64,000 nt of DNA. It comes from Struthio camelus (Eukaryota; Chordata; Aves; Struthioniformes; Struthionidae). This document shows positions 20,450 through 35,400 of the stretch, piece by piece. Where the stretch lies: the NCBI RefSeq assembly GCF_040807025.1, contig NC_090942.1:41804911-41868910 (forward strand). Direction: 5' to 3'. Made by a program: the position numbers and the translations under genes. Under the pieces are notes generated by a model. The model saw only the letters and a program-made list of their open reading frames with translations. It ran no database searches and had not been told where the DNA came from. Position 1 is the first letter of the stretch; each line of letters opens with the position of its first letter.

Positions 20450-23400
20450 GTAACGGGGGTGGGCAGGGAGCGCTGCGCCGCGCCGCGCCGCGCCGCACCG
20501 GGGGCGGGGGGGGAGAGGGGTTTCCGCCGGCTTCCCCGCGCGGTTGGCCGCGGGGGGTCGCTGTGCCCCTCGCTGCGGTCGGGCCGCGAGAAGGGGCGGC
20601 GGTTTTGCTCGCTGGCCGCGGTGTGCGCCCCGGGGGTGGGGGGGGCGCCCTTCACGGGGCTGTGGGGCCTGGTGGTGGCGGCGGCGGTGGTGGTGGCGGG
20701 AGGCCCCGCGGCCTTCTGCGCCGCCGTGGCGTGAAGCGGGGAGGGGGGGGGTGTCGCGGCGCGACTGCGGCCCGCCTTGGGGCGGGCGAGGCGACGCAGC
20801 GCAGCGCCCTCCGGCCCGAGCCCCCCCCCCCCCCCCCCCCCGGTGCCCGGGCCTCAGGGGAGACCGCTGCCCGCCGGAGGCAGGGCTTTGAAGCTGGGGT
20901 TGAGAAATGAGGTTTGTCTCCTTGGCCGTGTGCTCCTGAGGTGCTGGTTGACGTTACTGGCCGAAATTTTCCTTAAGCCTGCGCTTAAGTAGCGTGCGTG
21001 TGCCCGCCCCGGGGTAGATGCAAAGCACTGTCTGGCGGATCGTTTCCTTAACGTAGAAGTACGCTGCGGATCCTTGCCCAGTCTTTTCGAATGAACCCGC
21101 AGAACTTGACCAGGAAAAACTCAGGAGCTGGTCTTCATTCAAATGTCTGTTCTGCTTGGAGGTCACGCGAGGGGACATATTGCCCCCTTCTCACCTCCCC
21201 TCCCCGAAATAAATCTGAGCTGTATCCTTATGGTTTTATTGTACCGGTATTTCTATTCAATGTTTCAGTCTTCTAAAACAGTTACTGTATAACACCCAGG
21301 CTCCTGGGCAGGTGGATCCTGTAAGATTTACTATTGTAGTATAATGTCTGACTGTACCTAGCCAGTGTTAGAGTATGACCAGTTCACTTTTTCCATTAAA
21401 TGACAGTAAATGATTGTTTCAGCTCATGCTGAATTCAGCTTATTGCATACATTCTCTTTTGCTATGTCTGTACTTTTCAGAGGATGCTGGAGTGCCTCAA
21501 GCTAGTGAGAGAATTCAGTAGATATTTCTGTGATAGAGTTTACACAGGGACTGGCTTGGTAAGCCAGTTCCTGGTATCCTCTGTTTTAATCAGAAGTGGA
21601 ATGGGTAATCTGCTCATCTGGAGTTGTTACAACTTTAAAATGTTATAAGCAGAGTTTTTGACAGCTCTTAGGTGCTGTAGATGTAATGAGGGTTCTGCTG
21701 TCCTCCCACCTGTTTCCAGCTATGCAAATCGAGTTTGCATGTCAGCAAAGAAAAGTTACTGTTCTGTTTCTTCTCTGTTGAGTACTGAAAATGAAACAAG
21801 TTACTTTCGACTTCTTAATGCAGGGATACTGTTTTTATTAAGAAATATGTTCCTAGAAAGCCTTAAGAATAGGCTTTGAAGTCTTACTGCTGTTTCAATT
21901 CTAACCTAAATGAAACTTATGGTTTTGTCCATTATAAACTCAGTCTAGCAGTTTATTGGCTGTTGATAAGTATTTTCATTTCCCATAATTAATTTTCACG
22001 TTGCTTTTCTCGGGAACTTTTTTTCTTTTTGGAGGCATGTGTGGGAAACAGAAAATGAAAACTGGACTAATATTGATGTAGGCAGCTTTAACATAGATGT
22101 CCACTTTTCTAATGGTTAAAACATCTGAATCTTTCCATTTCATAACCGGAGTGGTGACAGACAATGACCACCATGAATTTCCAGGATTTTTTTTACTCTT
22201 AAATAACACTTTTCAGGTGTAGTTCACTTGTTTCTTTATCGGCTGTTAAGAACAAATTAGAAGAAGTTTACACATTGTTAATATAACTGATTTATTTTTC
22301 CCCCCCATGTTTTAGGCTCATGTATAGCTTAAGTAGAAAACGAAGCCGCGTGATTCTACGTTACTCTGAGAAGATCAATAGTTCTCAGTTTGCAGACCCC
22401 CTAAACTTTTTTGAGTGGAGGTATGGATCCCTGTAAAGCAATGAAAGCCTAATGACAGTTGCTAGCGTTCTCAGGAAGGTGTTCTAAGATGTACTGCGTC
22501 TTGAATTTCTTGCCTTTTTTCCTAAGATGAGTGCCCAAGGCACTCAACCTGTTTCCCTCCTCTGTCTGTTCTTCCTGTTCAGATTCCGCTAGCCCTGCCT
22601 CTTGCCCTCATAGAAAGGTGAGGAAACTGTTAACTGCTTTTCTAGGTTTTATTTCGTGCATCTCCTAGAACTGACCTGCAGGCCCCTAAACTATATTAGT
22701 TTTAGCCTCTTATATAACTATGTTAACGTGGATTAGTTGTTTGTAAATTTAATATATATTCTTTGTTCCTATTTAAGAAGTCTGTTTGGCCTGGGACTTT
22801 TATAAGTTTCTAAGGTGTTGCGAAACTTTTCCAAGTATGCCACATCCAGAACACTGATGCAACTTGTTAACTTCTGATTCAGCAACATATTTGTATTCTT
22901 CGAGTGTTTAAATTATGGCATCTTACAAAGTAAAAACATTTGATAGAACAACATGACAGTTCTGTTTTCTAACAGAAGTGGCTGGCCTGATCTGGAGTTT
23001 CACTGGTATTGATAGGAGAAGATCCATCTTTCTCTAACTCTCCCCTTGCTGTGCGCTACCCTTGTACTTGCTTGGGTTCTCATTTGATATCTCAGGGATT
23101 TGATTTAGCAAGCTGAAACAATACAAAATTGTTTGCACTTATTTTTGGCAGGGTTAATATTTTGCTGGTTTAGGGAGTGAGATGGATGACAGTTGCTGTT
23201 TTGGATGTCATCACGATGCTAGATGCGCTTGTGAACTAGTGAAACTTCAAGTGAAGTGTAACAGTGAAACATGGTGTAAATTGGTTCAGACCCCGGTGTT
23301 CTCACTTAAGACGTTACAGACTATGGGTGTCCTAATTTAATTCCTCTTTTGCCTCTGGCTGTGCAGTGTTGTAATGATGTGTTTCAGGTGGTAAACTTTT

Positions 23401-26400
23401 GAAAGAGTAGTAGCTGTTAGCTTGTGGGGTTCTTTAGTTTCATTTAGCAACCTTTGTTGCATGCTATTACTTTTTGCAAAATATTGCACAAGATAATTCC
23501 CATGGAATGCTCATGGCACTGTGTTAAGTAGTTGGGATAGATTGTCTCAGATTTCATGAAATCTTGTTTTTCAATGCACCATGTTAGGTTATGTTTTTGT
23601 TATATTTTCACCCAGGTCCTCCTACCCTTCTAATGTCTTTTTTTTTAGTATAGTTCCCAGATGTTCCAAAAATCAGTGTATTCACAACTCGATTATTCCA
23701 TATCATCTTCTCTTTTTGTCTTGCTGTGATTTCAGCTTCATACGTTACCGGTGTATGAACTGTAAATTTAGTCACGCCATTGTGACTGTATATACTAGTT
23801 TCCTTAGTTTTTTGGCTTATTTATTTTTCTTGTTGTTGCAAATTTTAGAAGTTGCTCGTATCCCAGAAGGTTCTTTTTGGTATTTTTCTCTGTACGGTTA
23901 ACTCAGTTTCAGAAAATTTAAGTTAACGCAGTGGAGTTCTGGTTCATGACTCATATTCTTTGTTAGTGACCATCTGCACTACAGCAGTGTGAGCTTCGGT
24001 TTTTTGCCCTTTCTTAGAGCTGCCAGATTTTTCTGCGAGTAGCTTGGCAGTAAGGTCTTTCATTTTCAGTGCTTTTAATGGCATGCATCAAAACAGGTAT
24101 ATTTTATCTCCTTCTGTTGCTTAGCAAAGGTCAGTTAGTTTTTCTTATTTCAGAGAACCTCCTGTGGGCTTCACCCATAAAACAGAGAACAGTATTAGAA
24201 AATGAGGTAAAAAGTTGTGTGTGGGGAGAAGTATAAACTTTAATTTTAGTCTGTCATGCTTGTCTGGCTTACTCCTACTCTTATAGCTGGCTTAAAGATG
24301 GTAATGACTTCTGTGCTTGTGTTTTTGAAGTTTGGCGTATCTTCGGCCTATCCGTTGTTAGATCTTTCTCAAATTACTAATTGATGTGAGCTGTCGGAGA
24401 AGATACTTTCACTTGCCTATAAAGTTTAGTCTAAGCTCAGATGTTTGGCCAGTGTAATTTCAGCAATTAGGAGTGTTCAAATAATATTAGTGCTGTGAAA
24501 CATAACTTTTTTTATTGTTGTCTATTTTTTTTAATATCTTATCCGGACTATGAAATGTGGTTTGCATAATTAGATTTGCATCCTTTAGGTAGGTCATTGG
24601 CACAGATAACAGCAGAAGGTTATTTTGGATGTACGTATAGCCCACTAACTACTCCTCTCAAGACTAGACGGGCCAGAAATTTCACTGTGTTAGGAAAAAG
24701 GTTGAGCCATCAGCTCAGCAAATAAAAGGCATACAAGGTTTTATATTTTTATTAAAGCTCAAATTAGGTTCTTATTTGTTACTGCATTTAGAACTGTGGT
24801 AGTTAGATATGAGGTCCAAAGTTCCTGCAGAACTTCGACTTTTTTCTTTTGTTTGAATAAGTGTTGCAATAGTCGAATATGAGCTGATGCATTCCCAAGT
24901 AAAAGCAATATTTGAAAACTCTTGCATCAATTTTTAACTTTTTAATAGAGTTTTGAGCGAAATAGTCAATGGGTCTTGTTTTCGTTCTATAGAGCTGGAA
25001 CAGTAAATGCAGCGTGAGCTCTGTTTGCAGACTGCAAGCTCGGGAAAGACCTATGAACGTAAACTTCTTATGTATGTGTTATTTCAAAGTTGAAAATTTA
25101 AAATCTTTAAAGCTGTTACTTAAATCGTACAAACATCCTTATTTTTCTTACTTTTACCATCATTTCTTTTCCTAAAAAAGAATTGCCAACTGAGTGTTCT
25201 TGAGACATCTTTCCTTAGACGGTCATATCTACGGTTTAAAGCATTCAAGGAACTTAAGGATATCATAGGTGGGTGGATAAATCTGGATTTGGTTACTCTT
25301 ACTGTACTGTCATATCAAGGAAATTAGTTTGCATAGAACTAGCTTTAAGTTAGTAAGATGTCTGAAAACCTTTCAGTTATGATGATATATGTCCAGGTAA
25401 AAGACTGAAGTTTCAGTTATGTTTAGCCTGTGGTACTTTGCATCTTCGTTTGCCTTTTCTGTTGTGCTTGTAATTTAATGTGTTTCTATCAAACTTTTTT
25501 TTGTTTGCTTTTCATTTGTATTTTCGTTGTGGGTCTGCCTTCAGTGTATGTAATAGATATTTGCTGACCTGCCCAAAGATGCACCGATCCTCAGGGTTAA
25601 GTGCTATGTAGAAAAAACCAAAACCACCATTATCTAAGTCAGTGTAGTTAGGCCTTTTAGGGGTGGACAACTTCTTCAGCCCCAAGCTTCTAAGCAACAT
25701 ATGCTGTTTTGCTTCCTTGGGGCTCTGTTTCTGTGACCAGTTACTCAGCTATGCAGAGCAGCGGTGTCTTACTGCAGGCCGTGAGGATGGCTGGCTGGCT
25801 GAAGGGCCTGAGCGATACCTTGGCGTGTGGACCTTGGCCTGTGGATTAAAATCTTAGAGGCATGTCAGTTCATCGGGCTGCTGGTGCTATGCACTTACTA
25901 ATAACACAAACGTGTCTTTTTTTTTTTTTTTTTTTTCATGGTGAGATTATTAATGTTGTAGACTTACAGGAAGTAAGAGTGATCACTCTAATCATATGAA
26001 AATAAAATGAAAGATTGAGCTTGACGCCCTACTCCTTCTCACTTTTGAAAAAAAGATCATAATGAAATATTTAAAATAACAAATAGTACGGAAAAAGATA
26101 AACCAGCACTTTGTTTTCTTGTCTAATAATACAAGAAGGATATTCGAGTAACTGAACAGGTGACTTTCTTAGAACTGCTAAGTTCTTTCACACCTTGAAT
26201 AATGAAGATATTTCAAATTGTAGGTAACTTTTTGGCTGCAGTGAAAGAGAACAAGATTTAAAGGACAATGTAACACTTGCCTACAGTGATCCTTGACTGA
26301 TCACTGATGCTGATACGGGTTTTGGTAGGTTTATAACATCTCGTGTTTCGGGGGTTACGATAACTTTAATTGCTAATAATAGGGCAACAGGAGCTCATTA

Positions 26401-29400
26401 TGCTACCCTGCTTGTATCTAGTTCCTTCTCTTGTCTGCTGTCCAAGACACGACTACACAGATTTTTTTTTTTTTCGGTTGCACACCTTCTACAAGTTTTA
26501 AGTATTTTAACAGTGCTCCTGATCATCTTCCCACCTTTGCTACCTGTTCTCCCTTGCCTTCTCTCGAGACACCCATCTACATGTTCTACAGTAACCTCGT
26601 TAGGCAAGAGGCAGTGTATGCTGTTGCCTGTCTTTGAAATGTCTCTGTTCGCTTGGCTGCCTAAGAGGTGTATGTGTTCTGACTGGCTGGTCGCTGGGCT
26701 GCTGAGGCAGTGAGCAGGTATCTTTGTGGGTCATGTGTTGTGCTGAGTAGAGCTAAACAACGTTTGACTACCACGTAAAATTGTATTGTAGGTAGTTGTC
26801 TCCTGATGGATGGCATTTGATGCAAATATAGCTTTTAGTATGCTAACTTCTCATTTGATAGGTTCTTTATTATTTATTACTCGTATGTGTAATCTAATGT
26901 TACTTTATCCATTTTAATTGACTTGCTTGCCGTTTCTGTAATACCAGAAAACAAAAAGCAACTGCAAATAAAATCTTATTGTAACATGTGCTATAAAAGT
27001 ACGTAATAGCATTTTTGAATTTTAATCTTGCTAACTAACATCATGTGAAATACAGCCCACTGTAGCTAATCTTCAGGTGCTACCACTATAAAATCATATT
27101 CTCAAAATTCTGTAATCTAATTATCTTATAAAGTGTGGTTAAACAGAGCAACTCAGTGTTTCACATAATTCAAAGATGGAAGCTTTCAAAATGTTCTGCC
27201 GTGTGATAAGTGTTAAGGCACTTCGTAGATATTCTTCTGTAAGTTTAGCGCCCTATCTTTCTTTGAGTTACTTTTTTTTTTCCTCAGCGATTTAAAAAAC
27301 CGCACTTTTTAAGGTCAGTTGTATTAATGCTTGGTAACAGTTGGAGGAGTTACTACAAGATTGGCCCTGTTATTGGGTAAGAATAAATCCCAACAGTTTG
27401 GCCTTCTCACCCTTTGAACTTGGAGAAGTTTCTTTGTAGAGTAATGGGGAAAGGAAAGTGAACTGCCTTGTGGAAAATCCTCTGTTTACAGATGCCCTCT
27501 AAACTTTGAAGAATGCTCTTGTTACTTTGATTTCATCACCTTTTTCAGTGGGCACAGGGCAGAGAGAAGGAACTGTTAGGGCTATGCGGAGTAATATAGA
27601 ATTGTTCAGTTACGCACCATCTAATGTGGCATTGGGAGCATTTTTTCAGAAGTCTGTGCTTCTGAAAGATTAATGGATTGAAAATAATAAAAACATTACA
27701 TTGTCTGTAGTAGGGATGGAAGAACTTTGACATGGAAGAACTAGTATAATATACTAGACAAAGTGCTTCTAGACTGACAAATTTTACTTTTTGATACTTG
27801 GTAAAATCACTGGTGGAAAGGCACTTCTACCAGTATAACTGATGTTGTATAACTGATGAACTAGCTGTTCTGGTAATTGAAAGTTTTGGTTCATGTTTAT
27901 GACTTACACAATTACACTGGTAGATCACGTCCAGATGACGTCCTTTTAACTTGTTTTTAACTTAAAAGGTACATTTTAAATAGTTACTGCATTTTCAAAA
28001 GAGGTATTTGGTAGAAATAGAGGATCTTTTTGATAGAAAAGAAAAAAGCTATAACAGAGGAAAGGAAAGAAGGCTTCCAGCACTTGAAAAAGAACTCAGT
28101 GTAGTGTTGGCAATTATCCTCCTTCAGGAGGGAGACTGGACTAGCTGACCTCTAGAGTTCGTTTCCAAACAACATTTTTATGGTTAAACTTGATACTTCA
28201 GAAATTTCTTGCTTGTGTAAAGTAGAGAGACATTTATAAAGTAGATCTACAACAGAAGGAACAAGTAAACTGAATTTTACTGATTTTAAGCTCTGTATGC
28301 ATGTCTAGCTGGTTAGGCTTACAGACCTAAATTTTTAGCTAACTGGCCTGATTGAAAATATGATGATTTAAAGTGTCTGAAAAATGAATACACTGAGGAA
28401 AAAGAGATATTTATATTTCACTACTAAGAAAGCACAATATCAGTTTCTGATTAGTGGTGAAATTTCTGTTTTGCTTTTAAAAATATTTATTTCTTTGGGT
28501 GATATTTGCTGCTTAGTTTGAAAAGCTAACATGTTTATAAAAACTACTGTTACTGTTTGTATTTCACTTCCCCAAAATCTTAGTTTGGTATATTAGGGAC
28601 TTTTCATTCTCCTCTTGAAGAGTGGTTTCAAAAAAATACACTTGTTTTACATAGTCTTTTTATAGAGCTTTTAAGAGGATTTATAGGGTGCAGCACTGAG
28701 GAGCCTGCTGAATTTTGATAGAGAAGAATTCTGTGGGTTTTTGGAGCCTGATCAGAACGCTGTGGGCGATGTTTGCCCCGGATATATTTTTGTGCAGGCT
28801 GAAATGCTAAAACTCTGGGCACTGTATTTCTGCAAACCTTCATGTGACTTTTAAATCTTCTACCTTTGAAATGAACCTAAGTCATTATTTAATCTGAGGC
28901 TCTAATTTTTAATTTCTGTGCAGCTCATCTCTAGTGGAATGCATTGTCCATTTCCATTTAAATTTAGGTTATAATTTCAATATGCTTAAAGAGCAAGTAG
29001 GGAAAAGGCAAGCTATGTAAGAAGGCTTTTTGGTGTTTCAAAAGGTGAGTAGTATTTCTGTAAGAACCCTTGAACACTAATTACAAATATTGGGTTTTGA
29101 ATGTATTTTTTTGTGACTAACTGGCAAAATAATAGTAGTTGGTGTATTGCTTAGAGAATAAATAATGATTTAAGTGGTTCCAACGGCCTCTCTCCGTTTC
29201 CAGTTGCCTTTTGATAATATAATTGGAAGACTGAGATTTTAGGAGGGGGGAAAAAAGGAAAGGTAACAAAAACCCTAGCAAGCTTCAAGCATTCACTTCT
29301 CAACTTACATAGAGGAATCAAAATTATAATGACTACAGCAGGTGGTTTAAGCAATTTTAAAATGTTGCCATTTATTTCCTTATCCTCTCTAGGTTGCATA

Positions 29401-32400
29401 TGAGCAAGAAGGAGTTTTCATTCATTCATCATGTGGGAAAAATGATGACCAGGACAACTTAATAGCAGGAATACTACGTGTCATAGAAAAGGTACGTGTA
29501 TAATACGGTTACAGAACTTTCTCAAATTTATTGGCCAAGCACGCTACGTATGTGGTAGAGCTTAAGAGTTGTCTTAAACACTGGATTTTTTTAAATGCGC
29601 AGCAGTATATTTGACATTTTCCACATAATTTATATATTTATGTAAGTTATACCCTTATTCTGTGAGTAAATTGAGAGATATATGTGCTTTGTTAATTATG
29701 TAGTATTGAATGTTTTTATGATTCTTTGTGTATTAGGAAAATGAGGTAATAGTTGACTGGAGACCATTGGATGATACTTTGGATACTTCTAATATCCTCT
29801 GTGCTGGAAAGGTATGTTTGTTAATTATTAGCGTTCTTCATTCCTTTTCTTCAGAGATTTTAATATTATACATGTTAATTCACTTACGGGTAGATGGTCT
29901 CATAAGTGGTAGCAAAATCTGTTTATGTGACTATCATTGGTATTAATAGTTGCACCTAGGAATCATATTTGTGGTCTGCAGTCAAGTTTAGATTATTATT
30001 TGGATTATATGTATAGGCGATATGTGGTTCATGCATAAAAATTAACGGGATTGTCTATATAAATAGAAAGCACCAAACGAGTGTAAGCAAATCGTGGTCG
30101 CTGGTACGCTGCAATGACTATATCATAGTCAGGTGTTTTATTCTTCATAATTAGGCTTAAAACAGAGAGATGCTGTTCTAATGTAAAATTAAAATCTATG
30201 TCTAGAAAATCAGTCTATGGCCGTTCCAAGATCCAGTGAAACGTAGTATTTAAGCAGTGTTAAGATGATGTGACTAAATCAGAGAAATTCAATTTCACAT
30301 TTAAATAACAAGTTCGTTAGGCTGTGTTGATTGGGTCTACTAGAGATGCTAGGGTATGTTTTAATACCATGCTAAATTTATCACAGTAAAACTTCTTTTC
30401 TGTTTAGTCTTAATCGTAACTCAGGTTTTCCTGTGTTGAACTGTGTCATGTTTCTACAAATTTTAATACTGCAGGTTTTTTTTTGTCTGCGGAAAAAAGA
30501 CGCTTATTTTTATGCTTGTTTAGTCAGATAAATTAGCTCAATTTTAGTGTATTATGTCTTTCGATATTTGTTTTTTCTTTTTGCTCAGGATTCTAGTTCT
30601 GTTGTGGAGTGGACTCAATCTCCAAAAGAAAAATCCTCCCGAGGAACAGATCGTCCCAGTAGTTATGAAGCAGAATGGGACATGGTCACCACCGTCTCTT
30701 TTAAAAAGAAACCTCATTCAAATGGAGGTATTTCAAAAATAAATGGATTTTTTTTCTTCATAGTGACTTGTAACTGAATAATTGTCTTTTAGATATGGTA
30801 AAATGGATTTATTAGGAGTTGAAAAGCTAGGGTAATTTGTGGTAGTGAATCTCTGGGTGCGGAAAAGAATTCACACAGGAGCAGGTGTCTTCTCATTCCA
30901 AACTAATTTCTTCTTTAAATTACAAGAGAAGTGTATTCAGAAGACGTGTTCTATCTAACATTTTTCTCTTGGTATTGTTAGATGATGTAGGCAGTTTTAT
31001 CTGCATTGGATTCTTGCGTTCTTTGATTAGAACTTAGTCTTATTGTTAGAAAAGAGAATGCAAGATGAGCGGTTTACTACTCAAATGCTTTTTCCTCCTG
31101 AAACAGCAGGGGGAGAGGGAGTATGCAACTGTTTTTCTTATGTCTAATGAACATTTTGGCAAAAAACTTGATTTCATAGCTACATCGTTCTTATGTGATG
31201 GAGTCTGAGTAGATATATGTATATATAAAAAAAAAAAAAGTGGTTTTCAAGAGTCGTCTTTTTCCTTCGATTCTCCCATATTTTTCTTTATAACCTTTGT
31301 TATAAAGACTAGCTTCTCTGTCATGCATAGAATAATTTATTTTATCATTGGTTCGTGTTGATTTTTTTACGTCTTTAGCGTACATCTTCATTCAAAGTTA
31401 GTGTCAGTAAGCAATACTGGCTTGGATTTTGTTCTTTGCTAGTTTTTACTTATTTCCAGTCATTCTAATTTGATGGGAGGGGTGTGCCAGATCTCTTCCA
31501 GTTATGCTGGCAATTTTATGCACTTAATCCTTCAGTCTGAATGTAAGTAGTCCCCGCATAGTGTTAGAAGAGGAAGGTTTTCAAATTCCTTCTCCTTCAT
31601 CTTGGTAGTAGCCTTACAAGGCACAGCTAATATTGTGTGCAATATATAGCATACATGATTGTAATATATATTATGTTTAGTTTGAGTGAGTAGTACTACC
31701 GGGCAGAGAAGTTGGTGGCATTCAACTTGCTAGCGGAATCTGATATAGTTGTTGTATGTTTACCTGCCGGGTCACTTCTATAGACCGCAGGCACAGCTTT
31801 AGGAAAGTAATTGGGTGGATTTGCTCGTTATTTTAAGAGTCTATAGAAGATGAGAAGGCACAATGAGAAATCAGGGTAGTTATAGTATACCTTTTCTTAC
31901 CAGAACGAGTACTGGGTGTTTGTGCGTTTATGGGAGCTTTTCTTGAGCAGTGACAGATATTATGTGTCTGTAGTTGCTAACACTGTAAGTCGAACTAAAA
32001 TCATGCGGTAATTTTGTTTTTAAGATGCTACAACTCATGCAAATGGAGAAAGCAAGTGGTCATTCCTGTTCAGTTTGACAGATCTGAAATCAATCAAACA
32101 AAACAAAGAAGGCATGGGATGGTCTTATTTGGTGTTCTGTCTGAAGGATGATGTGAGGCTCCCAGCTCTTCACTTTCATCATGGAGATAGCAAACTATTG
32201 ATTAAATGCCTTGAAAAGCACGTTGTGCTGAGTGAGTAAGTATCAGACAACTCTTAGTTCTGATTTAAAATATTGATTACTAGTTTACCTTTTAAATTTT
32301 GTAATACATTTTTCAGATCAACACTTCCTGATGTATTTTTTTCCCTTCCCTTTGTTATTAATGGAATCAATTTTCAGGTGACTGAAACTATAATTTCATG

Positions 32401-35400
32401 TCCCCCTCTGAACGTAAGCTGAAATTTGAAAATGGTTGGATCACTTTGTAAGAATCTGCTCAGTGTTATGAGCTTCACAATAGCTCAGTAGCTCTCTCTA
32501 GCGGGCACAAGAGATGCCTGGGAATAAAGTTGTAATCGCTGTGAATACTCAGATGATTTAATTAAATTTAAATCCTTGTCTGTGAACTACTTCTGTTAAA
32601 TGAGATTAATAATTTGTGTTAAAGGTTGAGATCGTCTACTTTGTGTGAAATGTCTGAGTATTGACATCAGTGTGTGAGGTAATTATAGCACTGTCATCTA
32701 AATGAAATATATATGATATTTCCCCAGAAATCTGTTTTCCCATATTTTTTTTACTGTGGGGAGTATGTTTTACACTTGATCTTGACTCTTCAAATAAACT
32801 TTCTGAATGTACACATAATTAATCCCTATCATGGTGTTAAGTACTTTGGGTTGTTGTGTATTCATATTGTGTAATCTCCCAAATTTTTCATATAAATAAA
32901 AGCCTCTTTGGGCAAAGTGTAGATGCAGAACAAAATAGAACGTTCTGCTGTCAGCATATAATCACAAATATAATTTTAAAAGGCACCCTAAAAATTACAC
33001 AATTTACTGTATCCACTTACTCTATAAAAGGGTAAATAAGGATAGGTAGAGCGTGAAGAAACAATGAGGCATTTCGTCAGCATAATCGGTAAGCTGTTAT
33101 CAAAGGTGTTTTGTTAGCATCACTTGCAAAAATAACATTCTGATGAAAGGTTTGAGGGCAGACAGTGAAAAGGCTTTGTGAATCCTTACAGAGGACTCTT
33201 GTCATGTGTTGGGAGCCTCTTGAGGGAGGGAAAAAGCTGGGCCAGAGTTGCTTTTTACAGGCAGATGGAATTGTGGTCAACTAACGTTGTTTGTATGAGG
33301 GACTGTCAGCAGGATACAAGGGCTGGCTGTATATTAGTTGAACTGATTTGTGAAAGGCCTTGTCAGTGTTGAGATGTACTACTACGTGTGTTTGCAATAG
33401 TCTGAAATTGTGAGCAACTTGGAGAAGGTGACGTGGTCAATGTGTCAAACCAGTGAAACGATATTGACTGTAGCATTCTCAGCAAGTTTTTAAGGAGAAA
33501 ATTCATGAAGATCAAAGCAGATGATATTAGGGACACAAGATAAAGGTGTAAGAAAGAATATTCTCTGTACAGTTGGAGATGAGTAAATCCTGGTTGACAG
33601 CTTCGTCTTAAATCCTAAGGTGTTTTTCCTCAAGTTTCCCTTTCCTTTCTTCCTTAAACCTCTCTGCAGGCTCAGGAGTGTATTCTACACACGGGCAGCC
33701 CACTTGCCGCGAGGGAGGTTGTGTCGTTCTGAGCATACTGTTCTGTGCTTGCTTTCTTGCAGATAATCTTCCAGCCTGTTGCTGTTAGCCTGGGGCAGAT
33801 TTGAGGCAACATACATAGTAAAGACTGGAAAAGCACTCTAAGTGCATGATGAGTTGCAGAAAGCTTTATACCTTATATGCGTGACTGTGTTTTTATAAAC
33901 TAATTGTGGTAATATCTACTTAATGAACAGGACCAAATTATAAGTAGGTCTAGTGACTACTCTTGACACTACAGATGACGAATTTCCATCGACTTAATCA
34001 AAACTTTCATGACTAACCATCAACTGGATACTTTAAGAGTCTGGTGTGAGGCTTCCATCAAAAATTTTTAGTTCGAAAATGATGATGGCACTTTCTGAGT
34101 TGGAGTATTATACACAGCTATTTAATAAAATGTCTAAACTTGCAATCTGTTTTGAACGTTACCTAAGTAGCTGCCCAGAGGGAACGTCTAATTAAAATGG
34201 CAATGTTTTACAAACTTTTTGTTCTTGTAGTTAGGGGAAGCATAATACATGACTCAGCCTTTGCCCCTGTGCTGCTTTTTAGCAAAAGCCAGTTGAGTTT
34301 TATTAACTGTTGCTGCCTCAGAACTATGACTATGGTGTCTGGCTGTCTCAAAATGAGATCTTTTGTTGGATTTCATATCCGTCAGTGTTAAGTGTGCTGT
34401 CGTGATGGAACTGAAGAGAGATAAGGCTTATTAAAGTTCTTATCTTTGACTTTAATATCATGGTAGATGATGCAGGTAGTAACAGAAATGAAAGTATTTT
34501 TTCATTCAAAGACTGGACATAGATTTAAACTTTAGGAGAGAGAGCAATAGAGAAGGTATTTTATAAATGTAAAGTCTTTGCAATGGATTAAAATCAGATG
34601 GCCGAAGTTCTTGGCTTTCCCCAGTGTGGCTGCTCCACTCCGAGGATGTCAGATTGGCTGCTGAACTGTTGCAGTCCCTTAGCTCCCTCCGTTCTATAAT
34701 GCATGGAGTTGTAAACTCTGGTGGTTCAGGAGCTGATTAATGAGTTGATGAGGTATTCCTGCCCAAGGAGGGGAGTAGAGATGGGGGGAGGATAAGAGTA
34801 AGAGAGAAGAATACATACTAGGAGCAGCACAATTTCAGCTGTTTTTTAGTCCATTTCATCTGTGTGTGCAAGCCTGCCAAAGAATCAGATCTTGTAGTGA
34901 AGTATAAGAGTGTGTGAATACTTTGGGTTAGGTCGAATCAAGTTGATACAGCTTTTGGCGTCTCTGCAAAAAGATATTTGCACAGCTGTAATGAGATGGT
35001 TCTGTTTCACAATATGTTTGTGGTGCTTATAAACTCTATCAATGTGAATTTTGGAATTGTTTGAGCTATTGTAATACTGTTGGTTTGAAATTTATTGATT
35101 TGGATACATTCAACGCAATACAGTTTGCATTACTTTAATATAAATTGTTTTACAGAGTTCTTTAAGGTCAGATTTACTAACTGATAAAAAGAATTCCTTA
35201 ACTGTATGTGGTGACATGGGCTCTTTTCACTTCCTATGTTATGTTAAAGGTGTTTCACCATATGTGTGTTGAGACTGACCATGTCTCTCTGAATTTCCTT
35301 TTCTGTATCACCTGATTTCTCCCCCTCCCCCCAATCAGATATAGGAAATACTATTTATTCTCAAAGATAACTTTGACAAATTATGATACTATACTGAGAA

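Larger units (their letters stand above)
19726..20880 (+). promoter_or_regulatory. TBC1D15: CpG island promoter of TBC1D15
   Basis: GC content and CpG density jump here compared with the flanks, and the island covers TBC1D15 exon 1. Motifs that can be read are two GC boxes on the minus strand (CCCCGCCCCC at about 20180-20189 and 20201-20210), E-boxes CACGTG at 20278-20283 and 20384-20389, an NRF1-like TGCGCCTGCGCC at 20315-20326, and a half-CRE ACGTCA at 20399-20404. There is no clear TATA box near the start codon, as expected for a housekeeping gene. The exact start site cannot be placed. Long open frames on both strands here are GC-rich artefacts. Confidence 0.88.
20450..29392 (+). other. 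TBC1D15: TBC1D15 intron 1
   Basis: This 8.9-kb intron is the largest in the gene. It contains the rest of the CpG island with a C21 run (20821-20841), an exon-like segment at 22316-22420, a T20 run (25917-25936), and a worn CR1 tail (28125-28186). No other gene is recognised. Confidence 0.88.
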
